Source: Mugil cephalus (taxonomy: Eukaryota > Chordata > Actinopteri > Mugiliformes > Mugilidae). Taken from it: a stretch of 64,000 bases of DNA. The position numbers were made by a program, and so were the translations under genes. Every line of letters starts with the position of its first letter. The stretch's first letter is position 1. Of this stretch, positions 12,240 to 31,099 are shown in pieces. Below the pieces are notes generated by a model, which ran no database searches, was not told the origin of the DNA, and worked only from the letters and a program-made list of their open reading frames with translations. The DNA is taken from the NCBI RefSeq assembly GCF_022458985.1, contig NC_061789.1, positions 20,254,357-20,318,356 on the forward strand. The letters run 5' to 3'.

Positions 12240-13270
12240 CTAGAAACTGAAAATCCTGTTCGGAATCTTAGTTTTGAGACACCTAGTCCAAGAAAACAAA
12301 TACAATATACACTATACTATAAATAAATATATTGTAATATATTGCTTAATAAGCTATACATTCCTCGATTAAAAGTACTACATTTAGAAGATTACACTGG
12401 GTTGCAATTAACAAACTTTTACTTTGACTTTTGACAAGAGGCTTGACCTGGCCAGAATCTGGATTAAAATACAAATTAAACATTTTAAAACCTCAAACAC
12501 GAGAAATAAAAATATAAAATACCTGGTAAAAGTGCTCCATTCAAAACATTGGAAGGTTAAAGGAGAAATGCAGCATTGTATGAATAGTGAACTAGTTTAA
12601 AGGCCTTGTTTAGTACAAATAGAAACACCACACTGTATCCTATGCCTTTTTTAATTCCATGGAACTATACTGCACTACAGGTGAAAAATACTGCGGCCAG
12701 TATTTCTGGTTAAATCATTCGACTACAAGTAAAAGTAAATTTAAATTGTAAATGTAAATTTAACTAAATCGTACCACACTGTAAAATGATCAATGCCATA
12801 CTCAAAACACTACGTTTAAGACAGTTACTGGTGAAAGAAAGAAATACCGCACTGTATGAAATTACTTTACTACAAGTAAAAAACAAGTAGTTTCTTCAAG
12901 ACTTAAAGTAAAAGCATAAATATCAAACTATAAGAATACTCATGATTAAAAACGCTGCATTTAGAGGCTTATGCTTGTTAAACTGCATAGTCATACTGTC
13001 AAAATACCCATCTTACAAGTAAACATGCTGAAAGTAAAAATTTTGCATTAAAAGCCACACTTAAATACCACACTTTAAAACTATTATGAGAAAACGATGT
13101 TCAAAACCTTTAAAATACACTCTTATCCATGTACTAAATCTAAGTCCTTGTCTTTAAAAAAAGTGTAAACTTAAATAATGATTCAGCTCTCTGTTAAATA
13201 TCAGTCTTATAAAATACTACTACTACACTTAATACATGTAATAATAATAAAAATGAGGATAAACCTCAAT
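12240..13270. repeat. AT-rich degenerate repeat region between FAM83F and GRAP2
   Basis: Variants of 'actacaagtaaaagt', 'ccacactgtat' and 'aaatacc' recur irregularly across about 1 kb with no open frame. This looks like a decayed tandem or interspersed repeat. No gene is seen between the FAM83F 5' end and the GRAP2 3' UTR. Confidence 0.45.
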
Positions 13271-13373
13271 GCTAATCTATCTGTAAAAGCCAGCAGGGAT
13301 TCGACTGTGTACAATTTTACCCAGAAATCCACCATTACAATACGTTAGCCATGAAGTCGTGATAACAAATAAT

Positions 13374-13379
13374 TTTATT
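13374..13379 (-). promoter_or_regulatory. Candidate GRAP2 poly(A) signal
   Basis: AATAAA on the minus strand about 485 bases after the GRAP2 stop codon. It is a plausible end of the 3' UTR, supported by position and hexamer only. Confidence 0.35.
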
Positions 13380-13862
13380 TCCAAGTCAGTGAGCTGCGGG
13401 AAAGTTACACATCTGTGTGAAGCATTCTCAAGAAAAAAAAATGTATACAAAACTTTTATGCAGTATAAAATGTAACTGAACATGAGCGGGGAAAACATCA
13501 GCAGCATGGCCAACAAACATTCAGCAAATACACATACCTGCTGAAAGACATGTCATGATTGAAATGATTAAAAAAAAAAAAAAATGCAGCACTTCCTGTG
13601 TGTCAGTTCCAGCAGGTGTGTCTCTGCGCCTTTTGTCAATAAAAACGTTCAATAAACCCTGAACCAGGTGCTCTTAGAGGTGGTGTGTGTGTGTGTGAGC
13701 CCTACGTAAAAACACAGACTCACAGTCCTCTGGTTCAGAGATCAGAAACCAGCTCGGTGTTTTTGCTCTTCGGGAACGCGCAAGGAAGGAAGGCTGGTGC
13801 ACCTACAGAAGGAGTCTGGGAGTGTGTGCAGACGTAGTAAAGGTGCTGTCTGGGGTGTTTCC

Positions 13863-19701
<5,839 letters not shown>

Positions 19702-20180
19702 TTAGAAAAGGATCAGTAGAGTGATGAGATGAGAGTCTGTGGCTGAGTATTTACCTACAAGGAGAAAGATAAAATACTTAATTTAAATTACATGTGAATT
19801 ATCAAACTTTTTATCGATTTCCGCTCGATATACCGCTCGGTATACTTCATACCAAAAACAAAATTCTAATCTTTGAGAACCGGAAAACATGTCCTCTGAG
19901 TTGTCAGCCTGCTGATGAGATCGCGGGACTCTTTTTAGACACATACTTCACAGTTTCGTACAAGATTAGGAAGTCACAAGACTGACTGTCAAACTGTTCT
20001 GTGAAGAGTGAAATAACACTGACGAAAGTTTTTTTTTTTTTTTTTTTTAAAAACTGACCCCTGAACATAAGGAATGTATTTATTATAGTAAGTTTTACAG
20101 CTTATTTCCTTAATAAAGCAAGTATGTCAAAACAAAAGATCGATTTTAAGCTTTTGCGATAATAAAATGAATAATTTCTA

Positions 20181-20325
20181 GGTTCACTGGTAATTCTAAA
20201 TTGGCCGTAGGTGAGTGTGAATGGTTGTCTGTCTCTGTGTGTGTTAGCCCTGTGACAGACCAGCAACCTATCCAGGGTGTACCCAATGACAGCTCGGATA
20301 GGCTCCAGCCCGCAACCCTTATAGA
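20181..20325 (+). repeat. SINE-like interspersed repeat, 3' part
   Basis: Contains 'ggttcactggtaattctaaa', 'gtgaatggttgtctgtctct', 'tccagggtgtaccc' and 'ggataggctccagcc', the well-known 3' half of the same fish repeat whose 5' part lies at 61-175. The 5' half is missing here. Confidence 0.6.
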
Positions 20326-21429
20326 ACATGAGAATCACAATGACATTTCTAGTTTTAACGTTTGATTATGATCAATGCCACCTTGGTTCAGACAACCATT
20401 TTTATAACGAAACCATGACTTGATAATAATGAAAATATATAAAATTACACAAGAGATACACAATAAACAGAGACTCACCAGAAAAACAAGGACGTGCAAA
20501 ATAAAAAGATACCACTGAGCTCTTAAATTCGCTTGGTCAGGATCAAATTTCAGCGATTTTAAGAGGACACAATGAAAGACAACACAATAAATGTGAAACA
20601 CCCTTCCACTGTGCGTTATTCTGCGAAACCATTTGTACCTCAGTTCCTGGTAATTAACGATGTGCGGCCGCATGTGACACAGCTGTGGGTGTGATTAAGG
20701 GGGTATTAAAGGGAACTGTAAAAACTTAATTTGTTATCTTCTTTTGTTTGTCTTGTGTAATTAGGTAGAGACACACATGCATGCTTCTCTATTTGTAGTT
20801 GTTCACCTACAAAAACAGGACCGGGACCAGAAGGAGGTTGATGCTCGATAGGGAAAATATAATTTTCCAATTTAAAGGCTCTGGATTCATGGATCAAACA
20901 CTGAGTTAAAGGATCTGAATCCCATGAAAGCAGTAACTTTACCATGGGTGTCACATTTGGTTATTTTCCCACAGACGTGAATAAAACCTTCACTCTGTTT
21001 GCGGTTAGGATGTGGTGAGTTACCGTGAAAGAAACGGGTTCTGCCCTCGCTTCACTCTTGCAGCTGTAGAGCACTTTGCAAGCTTAACCATGAATTTCTT
21101 TGAACTCAAGGACAGGAGGGGCTGAGCTGTAAAATGCCCTGAATATTCCCTTTTCCTCCTGAGGCAAAGGTCACTTAATAAAAAGATCTTGTAGACTAGA
21201 AGACCTAATCTATTGCGCACTCCGATTTTATTTTTAGAGGCAATGAAATTTCAACTCAGATGTGTTAAAACAATCAATCATTTTCAGTTAAATCCCAAGC
21301 CAACTAAAAACATATGGAGAAATGATTATTAAAAGTACAAGAACAAAGTGAAGCTTAAAAAAATAGACATTTCATCAAAGTGTTACATCAAAAATGATCT
21401 GCTAAAAGAAATTTGTATATATGGTTGAA

Positions 21430-21834
21430 AAAGTTAGCTGTTAGTTGAGATATTTAGCTTAGACTCAGATAAACACTTGATACAGGTTAGCTAAAATGTT
21501 GGGTGTAGTTGAAGTAGTTAGCTAGAAGTCGTGTGTACTGTGGAAATGTTGTTAAAATGCACGTTAAATGAACTATATATCTAAAGCTAAGGCTACTGCT
21601 AATCCATTAACATGTATAGCTAAGAACGACAGCTCAGCAGTTTAACTATTAACCTAAAATTCAAGTGTGGTGTAGAAAGGTTTAGTTAACATAATCAAAA
21701 TAACTGCTTAACTAAAGCCATGGCTAATCTATATTAATATATGGCTGAGAATGACAGGCTAGCTAAAAGTCATGTGTGTTGTGGAAATCTTTAGTTAAAA
21801 TGAATGTAAGCTACCGGTAAAGCTACAGCTAATC

Positions 21835-21879
<45 letters not shown>

Positions 21880-22080
21880 TTATATATATATATATAGCCA
21901 AGAATGACAGCTAACAGCCATGTCAAATAAATGTTTAAACAACAAAAATATTTAGCCACAGCTAAAGTGACGACTATATCATTAACATAAATAGCTAAAA
22001 ATGGCAGCTCAACAGCTGAAATTGTTTAGCTGAAAGTCATGTATTAACTGTTCAAATAATTAGCTTAGGATGCAAATAAA
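21430..22080. repeat. Degenerate tandem repeat with internal microsatellite
   Basis: A motif close to 'atagctaagaatgacagct' recurs near 21615, 21741, 21895 and 21991. Each copy is preceded by 'gctaatc..attaacat' and followed by 'aaagtcatgtgt'-like text, so the whole block is a decayed array of roughly 100-130 base units. The unit ending near 21912 carries the CA/TA microsatellite where the others have 'attaacatgt' or 'atattaatat'. No open frame is maintained. Confidence 0.65.
21836..21896. repeat. (CA)n-(TA)n compound microsatellite
   Basis: About 16 CA units followed by a TA-rich tract, with no other sequence between them. Confidence 0.95.
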
Positions 22081-22776
22081 TTGTTGGGGATGAAGAGTTC
22101 AAATACTTGCACAACAGTGGAAATAGAGACATAGAACACCAGCAAGGCCTATTAAGATATTAACGTATCAAATCGCCGCCATCTTACTGAAGTCTCAGAA
22201 TGGTCACTGAATGTGCTGCAGGTGCATGCCAATGAAAAGGAGTAATTTAACAGGAGGAAATAAAGATTTTTGGAATGTGGTTTAGGCACATTTTACACAC
22301 ACACACCAAACCAGCATCAAAGAACTAACGGCGGCGAAGCGCAACTGTATCGTCCTCTCAAACCGCCTTGACCAAAAAGTGTACTTGAACACACCACCCA
22401 GCAACAGTACACCATTACACAGTGAACCACCAGCTGGAACATAAGTTTTGTGCCGGTGTGAATCACTCCAGCAGTTGGCAGAACTCTACATTCAACATTA
22501 AAAAAGCGAAACAGGTTTAGCTGCTAAGGAGCGGGGGAAAACAACAAAACCATTGTGCAGGACTAGCTTCTCCTGAATCATGCTGATCAGTTGGTCTACA
22601 GTTCCTTCATTCAAGATGACCATGCGGTTGTTGTGAAAATATTTGTGTATTTGAATATTCAGATGAGATAAAAATGTAAAACGAGAAATTACTGCCTCCA
22701 GCGTGCGTCCTTTGTACATTGTCCTTATGTTTAGTTTGGTCACTTCCATTTCTCTTCTCATGAAATTGCAGCTAAG

Positions 22777-22850
22777 AATTATATTATATTATATTATATT
22801 ATATTATATTATATTATATTATATTATATTATATTATATTATATTATATT
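22777..22850. repeat. (ATATT)n pentanucleotide array
   Basis: About 14 nearly perfect tandem copies of ATATT over some 73 bases, in the GRAP2 upstream intron. Confidence 0.95.
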
Positions 22851-25800
22851 CTCTTGAGCTATTACAAATATCCTTAACATTTCAACCTGTTGATCCTTAT
22901 TATTATTTAAAAACAGTTGCAACAGATTTTTGTGTGTCTCTTTGCTCAAGAATTCTATTCTTACGCCCCAAAAACTGACGACCAGTAGTTATAAACTGAC
23001 ACGTCAAGTATATTTCATTCTAAGTTTGGGCCATTTTACAGATTATGATATCATGACACACATGTGCAGCAGTCCTCCTGTTAATATGCACGTGAAGTTG
23101 TCTTTACTGAAGAAGCTGTGACTTGGTATCAAACCTACCAATCTCTTGTTTTATGCCTCAGACTTGACATATTTGGTTTGAAGTCAAGGATAGAAAGATA
23201 AAAACTAAAAGTAGCAGATATCTTCTGAATAGCTACTATGGATGCAGTTTTGTGCCACATGACTTCAGTCCCAGCAGCTGTTGATGAGTACTAATATAGA
23301 AATAAATGAGGGGAACTCACGGACAGTTTTAGACTTTTTATCTTGTCTGATGTTTATTATCTGACACACGCCTTTAGAATGAACACTTGAATGACTGATG
23401 AAGCAGAAAGCACCGCTTTACATTTATGGACACAGTCCACGGTTAGATAAACTATTCAATCGTAAGTCAGCCACATTAGTGCCGGGTTAGAGTTGGAGAG
23501 CACATTGAATCCTCTTTTCTGTTTCATGGGATGCAGGTCTCAAATACCATATGAAAACAAATGTGTATTTTCACTTCAAAGTGAAATGATTAAAGCCTCC
23601 AGGAACATTTTTTTTCTGAGAAATCTCCTCGGTGACTTGTTGCTGTATGAAGTTGACATGTGCAACTCTGCTCGCACTTGTTGGCATCTGTGTGGGGCAT
23701 AACCACAAAAGTGCAGACAGCGTACTGGTCAGCACTTCAGTAACACAGAGGGGGAGGTGGTTTCCTGAAATTGTAGCTTTTTCTTTCGTGTCAAAAACTC
23801 AGCGGAACTCTTTTTTTGGTCTATGCAACTATGTTTTATTTTCTTGATTCATTGCTGTGTTTTTCTTTTAGGATTTCCAAGAGCTCAAGTTTAAAATTTT
23901 GAACATCACAAAACACGTAATAAGTAAGTAAGTAACTGCTTGGAGAAGCCACCACAGGCTGGCGTCTACACCAAAGGTGTCAGGAAGTTGTTTGGTGTCC
24001 CTTTGAGCGGATTTACCAGACTTTGAATGCTTGCAGCATTTCTTTTTCAGTGACAATATCAACCAAATGCAACTTATAGTTTCTGTTGTGATATGTGTTG
24101 CTTGCAGTGTTGCGTGCAGTTTCATTGTCTAAACTACAGGCAGGCTTCAATTCTCATAAACTGCATTTGTGCAACCCATGCAAATGCAAGGTGCTCCTCA
24201 TAGTTAAAGTCTAGTTTTCACCTTTAACAGAGAAAGGACAGCAATGTCATCCTTTTCTCAAGTAATAGCACAAGGAATATTTTTGTTTGTTTTTTGTTTT
24301 TGTTTTGAGGGCAAAATTTGATATTCAAAAATGTTCCCTTGAACTAATGACCAGTTTGAGACTTTTTTGAATAATTGCTGCTCCAGACAGTTAATTTAAC
24401 AAATTGAACTGTTTTCAGCTTCTTAAAATGTGAATGCTTGCTATTTTGTTGTTTTATTGCCACTTGGTAGCGAGAAAATCACTGGCAACTTAATGAAAAT
24501 GTTATCCAATGTATATTTCACAATAAGCACATGTCTTTCTTTCTACTTTACAACCACAGGTTAATTATTTTCATGTGAAGACTAATTTGTTTTTAGAAAC
24601 AATCAAAACATTAATCAATAATCACGCTGATTTTTGTCAATCGCTTTTTGTTTGTGTTGAATGAAATATATTGCATCGCAAAATATCCTTTATTACACAG
24701 TGAATTATCAATGATGGGTTGATGTTTCACCACTTTTTACTGCGACTGAATAGTAAAACACTTTATTGTTTATAAATCTTATCTCTTTTTTTTTGTATAT
24801 AGCTACTGGAAATACAATTTCCATGAGGGAGTCATCCCAAAGCGATTAATAAAGTTGACCCTAAGTCTAAGTATTTATAGAGACAGTAAATTAAACATAG
24901 GACAGTCAAAGCCCTGATATGTAAGGAAACAAGAAGTGTAAATAATGAAGTATCCCACATTCCTCCAACTCAGTGTATAGCTGCTCCAGGTGGTCCGTTC
25001 AGATACTCCACGTTCTTAAATGTAACTCAGCTAAACAGAAAATTAAATGTTCCCAGTGAAAGTGAAAAAGCAGCACTGAGCTCTTGAAGCTGCTCTAGAT
25101 GGAGTTGGTTTTAACCTACAAGTTCAGTGGTTCTCTACACCTTAAGGTCGTAAGGTAATTTTATTTTATTTTTTTTCAAAAAGAATGTTTGCATGTTTAT
25201 CTCTGATGTCTTTAATGAACAGAACAATGAGTCACAACTGCACTCTTCTTCTATTTTAATCGTTGATTAGATTACAGGAACACGCTGAACAAGTGACCAT
25301 CATTCTAGCAGATAAGAACAACATAATCTATAGAGCATGTTTGTGAATATTCATCTGTCAGTTGACTTAATGACCTAAACAGAATTAATAACTACTCTTA
25401 TTACTGTGCACTGCTGTCCAGCAGAGGTTACAAAAACTGGAGGCTTGAGTGCAACACGAAACCTAGAGCATCTATTCTGATGAGGAATTCATTGGTTTTC
25501 AAGCTACCACATCCAAAAAAATATTCTTAAAAAACAAAACACATGTCAAAACTGAATCTCTAGGTTTTGCTTTAAATGTTGCAATTTAATTTAAAAGGGT
25601 ATTTCAACAATTCTCCACTAATGACTAATAACTGTCAGTCTGATGCCTCACTGCTCTCGATGCGCTGCTCACTCATGTATTCGTCCAGCACAAGTTGCAG
25701 AAGGGTGTGTGACATGTTTGCAGAGGAGGATGTCTTAAACAGTCTTAAAGAAGGGGCCTACCAGCTCAGGCTCTGGCCACAAAAAAAATGGTATTTACCC

Positions 25801-26371
25801 TTACACTGATCTATGACCTCTGTGGAGACTGCTATGTAGAATAAAACCGAAGAAAAAAAGTGTGTTTGGATCCGTTATGACCTAGGTTGCCCCCCTTCTC
25901 CGTTGCTTTCTCACCAGCTTTAGCGTTTAAGATCACTTCCCCAAAGTGAGGGGACTGAAAAGCATGCAGTGGAAGAACAAACAAGCTGATTCAAAGGCAA
26001 ATGGCACACACATAGCTAAAATAGGACTAGAGAAATGAATATGTGACCTGTGTTTGGGGACAATTAGAAGACATCAATGTTCTTATTGGAGCTCAGCCTT
26101 AACTGACTGGTTATAATGAATTCATCAAAAAAAGGCACGTGTTTTTGTTATATGTAGGTACGATAAAAAGTTCAAAATTGAAAAAAAATATGTAACAGTA
26201 CATATATCTTTAAATGACAGAAATGGTTTTGTTTAACTGCAGGATGGGTAGGGAGGGGGAGAAGTGAGAAATAAAAAAAGAAAGAGGAAGAGAAATGAGC
26301 CGGTGCTAAAACAAGTCATTTTTACAGGGAGCTTTTTGTGTTAGATTGCTCTCTGATATCAGGCTGCTTAC

Positions 26372-26640
26372 CTCCCCTCCTCTCTCCGGAGTCCAACTTG
26401 AATGAAGTTTATTCTACGGCTGGCAGCTTGTCCCTCCTGGCTGAGAGCGCAGCAGCATATTGCAGAGGGTTTTCAGGGTGGGTTCAAGTCCGGGTTTTGT
26501 TGTGAGAGTGTTCTCCTGACGCGTTCACTGGGTGAACTCGAGCAAAGACGGAAGATGAACTGGCTGAGTGAGACTCTCTGCAGCGCTCTGTAGTGTGCTA
26601 CACGGAGGCAGGAGGCAGGCGGCAGCGGGGTCACTTCAAA
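26372..26640 (-). other. grap2: Probable non-coding first exon and CpG-rich promoter of GRAP2
   Basis: This is the only CpG-rich island upstream of the GRAP2 coding start. On the minus strand it ends in a strong donor, GAG|GTAAG, with GT at 26371-26370. The GRAP2 ATG exon has an acceptor (CAG) nine bases before the start codon, so a spliced 5' UTR exon is required. This is the best candidate. The transcription start is not determined; the island boundary near 26640 is approximate. It could instead belong to an unrelated transcript. Confidence 0.55.
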
Positions 26641-26951
26641 ATAAAAGTCCGACACGACCTCCGCCGCGCCCCCTGCTGCTGAAAGGACAACAGCTCGATC
26701 ACCATTGAGTATGTACAAACTACAAATGAGGAACTAGAAGTTTCTAATTACTATTCCTTTGTAAGTAATAGCTACGATGACAAAAATCTTACATTTGATA
26801 CGTTTGTGGACAGGAAGTGTCGGAATTACTGTGTTTCTTTCTTAGGAGCTTTTTAATTTCTTGTTTTTATAGGGATGGAAAGCAGAATATGATATTCAAT
26901 GCACTTATTAATATTAAAAATGAATGAAATAGCAATTGGTATCTTGAAATG

Positions 26952-27373
26952 CACAGATCAGCCACAACATTATGATAGGAGAAGTCAATAACATTGATCA
27001 TCTTGTGACAATACAATGTTCTGCCAGGAAACTTTTGGACCTGGCATTAATGTGGATGTTACTTAGACACGTAGCACCCACCTAGACCAGACCAGACACC
27101 CCCACCCAAGAGCAATGACACTCCTTGACAATCCTTCCAGGACGCAGCCTGCCACAGACACACACATAAAAATGGTTTAGGAGCAACTCAAAAAAAAAAG
27201 GAAAAAAAAAAAGAGAAGAGGAACAGCACCAGGTATAGGACCACATCCTGTTGCCTGTTGACAGACACTACAGGACAACCTCTGGAGACTCATGTCCATT
27301 CTCTGATGACTGATGTCACAACCGTTTTGGAGGCACAAGGGAAACACACATTCGAAGGTGGTCATAATGTTAT
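26952..27373 (+). mobile_element. Non-autonomous TIR element, copy A
   Basis: Begins 'acagatcagccacaacatta' and runs through 'acattgatcatcttgtgac', 'cagacacccccacc' and 'catgtccattctctgatga' to 'ggtggtcataatgttat'. The final 'ggctgatnggtgta' terminus present in the copy at 33694-34215 is lost. The interior carries A-rich insertions. It is one of four copies in the window and has no transposase. Confidence 0.7.
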
Positions 27374-28559
27374 TAGTAGTAAGTAGCATATTAGTAGTAT
27401 TAGTAGTTGCATATTTATTGGTGTTTTATTTTTTCCTTTCATCCCCACCCATTTATTTATGAAACCTCTTGCATGAATGTATGATTGTAAATGTCGTTTG
27501 AGTCGGGAGCTATGTGGTGCACAAGAAAGAAAATCAGTGGAGAAAAAACTCTGTTAAAATGTATTTTATTATAACATTGCCCTGTAGCTGGACTGTTGTA
27601 GCAGCTTGTGCAAAAACAGTTGTTCAGAATCACGAATTTCTTGTTATCAGTTGACTATTCAAATGTTTTCCACCTTTTCTAAGAGCACTGTTTGGAACTG
27701 GATGGAACAAACTATTAAAGTCTCCCTACAAATCCCCACAAACATAACTCTTCAGCTACACTATAATTTGTTCATCTGTCTTATTCTTGTATTTTGGAGA
27801 AAATCTGCACAGCTTCTAGTTTCTGCCTCTCTCTGGTTCATTTTTAACATTCCTTGCCCAAGTATTTTATCAGCAGGGACTGGCGCTTGTGAAATAATAC
27901 AAAGCCCTCGTGCACATGAACACTCTAAACCCCTCACCTCAACTATTGATTAAACTTCTCAACATTCATTATTAGAAAATATTTCCACCCTTCTCAAAAT
28001 AAAATCCCGTTAGTTGTAGTTAATAGTGTGTACGACTTTATTTTGTTCAACGTGTTTTTAATAATTTCTCTTTAAATCAATGAATGATCGACCTGATCGT
28101 TATTTACGAGCACGATATAAACATTAAAAGAACCATAAATAGGATTTCCTGTACACCATGCTGTACATGGTGCTTTTATATCTGTCAGACTGCAGAGATA
28201 TGAAACTTCAGATTAATGATACATAAAAGCAGCAGGTTATGAAGCTTGTGGAGAGAAAGTGTAGAGACAGGATGATGCTTATGTAAAAGTTACACTACAA
28301 GTTTTCTATTATGGAAAAAGCAGATTTTGAATTGCAAGAGGTGCAACACGGCACCATTCAGGATTGGCGCCGGCCTAATAAAGGTGTTCTATTTACAGGA
28401 TTTGACATAATCATGTAACCTGTGCATGTAATATATCAACTGACAGACAGAGTGAGAGGCAGGCTGATACAAGGAGGATTACATCAGACATAAAAGACAA
28501 GGAACATGAGGCGACACAGAAAGACACAAATAGGTTTTAATATAATAAAAAAAAAAAAA

Positions 28560-28790
28560 AGTGTGGCTTCAACTAGCTGGAATGCACTCATCAACATGAA
28601 GATGCACTGTGATCCAAAAGGCATTTGAAAGAAGGCAACTGGACTTTCTTGACGACGTTTCACCGATCATCCAAGTAGCTTCTTCAGTTCTAAGAGACTG
28701 GTGGAAAGTTGAGTTTTAAATAGGAAAACTCTGTGGGTAAAACCCATTAGAAACTTGCTACACTTGTTTCTGTAAGAACCAGAAACTGGT
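28560..28790. repeat. Unclassified interspersed repeat
   Basis: Contains 'gacgacgtttcaccgatcat', 'ccaagtagcttcttcagttc' and 'ggcaactggactttcttg', phrases that I recognise as recurrent in fish genomes. I cannot assign a class, and the ends are uncertain. Confidence 0.4.
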
Positions 28791-30312
28791 GCCACTAATT
28801 TCCATTAGCAGATGGGTACTTACCTGTTGTTAAGGAGGGAGATTGTGTCCCTAAGATACTTACCCCATGAGTGGTGCTCATGAGGTAAGTCAGTACAAAG
28901 TCATTACTGTCAGTGGGAGCCTCCAGTCTCAAGATGCACTGTGAATTAAATAGAACAAATCTTCCATTGATCCTCAAAATAGTTTTTTTCTTATTTGTTT
29001 GTTTTCAAGAGATGGTGTCAATGAAATTGAGGAATGATGTGTAGAAGTTTAGTATTTAAATACACTGAGGCACCAGAATGCATTAGAAAATTTGAAAATA
29101 TGAATTTTGTGCTAAATGTGGCCATGCATGAGAGGATTCTATGAACATTACTTATTCGAGCCTTCTCCGACTTTAAAGTTATGCTGCTTATAGTTTGTTT
29201 TATCTTCTGAGTTGTGCGTCTCCACGTGTCTTTATTTTGGTGGGTACTGTTTAACGGCATAAACCCAAATTTCAGTTACACTTCAATGTTTCCAAAAAGC
29301 CTTCCACATGACATAACATCTTCTGATAGATACTCTGAGTGGATATTGAGCTGCACACAGAGCAGACACTTGTTATAAAGATGCGTGTCTGACCTGAATC
29401 TCCAAACCGCTTGCTGTGCACAGCAGTTGCAGGTGGATGTCGCTCACATCCGCCTGTCACTCGGTTACTCAATACCACAAGATAAATACACATTTATCTG
29501 TGTGTGCAACAGAGAGAGAGTAAGCATGTAGATGTGTGTTTGTGTGCTGCAGGTGTAAACGGAGACTAATGTGTTGACACGCAATGTGAAACCAGTATCA
29601 TGAAACATTTTAGTGTCCTAAAACCCCATATTTGCATTTGCAAATTATAAATATGATATAAAAGGTTTCTATTACACTTCTACGCTTCTATTACCCTGAT
29701 AGATATGAAGATATTTGAAGTATTTATTGGTGGTTGAAGACAGATATAGTTAGAGTAACCACATATGAATACACCTTTACGTTACAAATGTAAAATTCAC
29801 CCTTAGTAACATATATAGGGCCATTTTCTTCCTTAGTTATGCTGTTACTTTTGATTGTTTACCACATTTCTCTAACCATACTTACTCTTACACAAGTTTG
29901 TAGTCTGTTTTCAGACACTTTCAGACTAAATAAAGCAAGAGGTGCGAAACTATATATAGGAAACTATATAATATCTGTTGTTCTCGTGGGTGTAGTGTGA
30001 CTGTGGCTGTGTTAGACTTTTCTGCCACTAGATAGCGCCTTTGTTACACAAATTAACCTCAAGAAGAGGCCCAAAGGCTTCGAATTTAGGATTACAGAGA
30101 TGGACACAAATTCCAAAGCATGTCTTTAATCACCAGTAGACGTGCAAACAAAAACAAGTGTCTGTTTTATGTTATTCTAGAGGGATACCACTTATTTACA
30201 AAGTATTAATGACTAATAATAAGTAATAGAAGAATTAAAAAGAATTAGAATTCCGCATTGTTGCTACCATCTACTGGTCATGTCCAGTAAATGAAGCATT
30301 CCTCTTAATGCA

Positions 30313-30314
<2 letters not shown>

Positions 30315-30377
<63 letters not shown>
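30315..30377. repeat. (GT)n microsatellite
   Basis: About 31 uninterrupted GT units. Confidence 0.97.
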
Positions 30378-30378
<1 letters not shown>

Positions 30379-30830
30379 TGTTAAATATAGGAAAATGAAG
30401 GGTCTACCACACACAAGAAATCATTTTCAGACGAGTTCAAATTCTAAAATGAGTATAATGTTTGGCGCCATCATGTGTACAAAATAGATATAACCTTCAC
30501 TCTCTCAGTGTATGTATGCCTGGACCCTGAGTACTAGCACGCAAACAATGTTTTAAAAGAAAGACCATACTGCTGGCATAGTGGTCAGTTAGCTTAGCTT
30601 AGCATAATCGCCAGGAAGCAACAATTAGAATGTCTCTGTGTAAAGAAAAAAAAAAAAGTGCCTCCCATCACCACGTACACTCTGTTATTGTCGTACAAAC
30701 ATATGCATTCTTCTGTTTAATCTAAAGAAAAGCTATTTTGGAAAGAAAAAATACAACTTAACTTTTTATGAGATTATGTGATGGGAAAATTGTCAAAGAT
30801 CTAGATATTCCAGGAGGTTACTAGTCCCAG

Positions 30831-30836
30831 TTTATT
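30831..30836 (-). promoter_or_regulatory. Candidate TRIM poly(A) signal
   Basis: AATAAA on the minus strand about 265 bases after the TRIM stop codon. Position-based inference. Confidence 0.35.
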
Positions 30837-31099
30837 TGCCTTGTAAAATAATCCATTAACATTTTTACATCACCAGTTTCCAGACCAGCTTCATGTTTAT
30901 AATATCCACATGAAATTATAAGAATCAAAATAATAATAAAAAAAATATACAAAAGAACGAGCATGATTCCTAAAATATCAAACCATGGACGACATGGATG
31001 ACTACATGATAATATGTTTCTGAGGTAGCTAAATGTCTTTGTGTTCCTTTTTGAGAACACAGGTCCAACATGACCTTTTCTCAACAAATGAACAATAAA

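Larger units (their letters stand above)
26641..30830. other. Intergenic region between GRAP2 and TRIM gene
   Basis: No gene seen. It holds a terminal-inverted-repeat element (26952-27373), an unclassified repeat near 28560-28790, a GT microsatellite at 30315, and AT-rich unique sequence. Confidence 0.5.

Noticed and set aside
26402-26718. Short frames on both strands in the CpG-rich block
   Set aside because: Best explained as a non-coding first exon and promoter; neither peptide resembles a known protein.
30601-30640. Possible tRNA or small RNA around 'gttagcttagcttagcataa'
   Set aside because: Only a short tandem of 'agctt'; no cloverleaf and no Pol III boxes.
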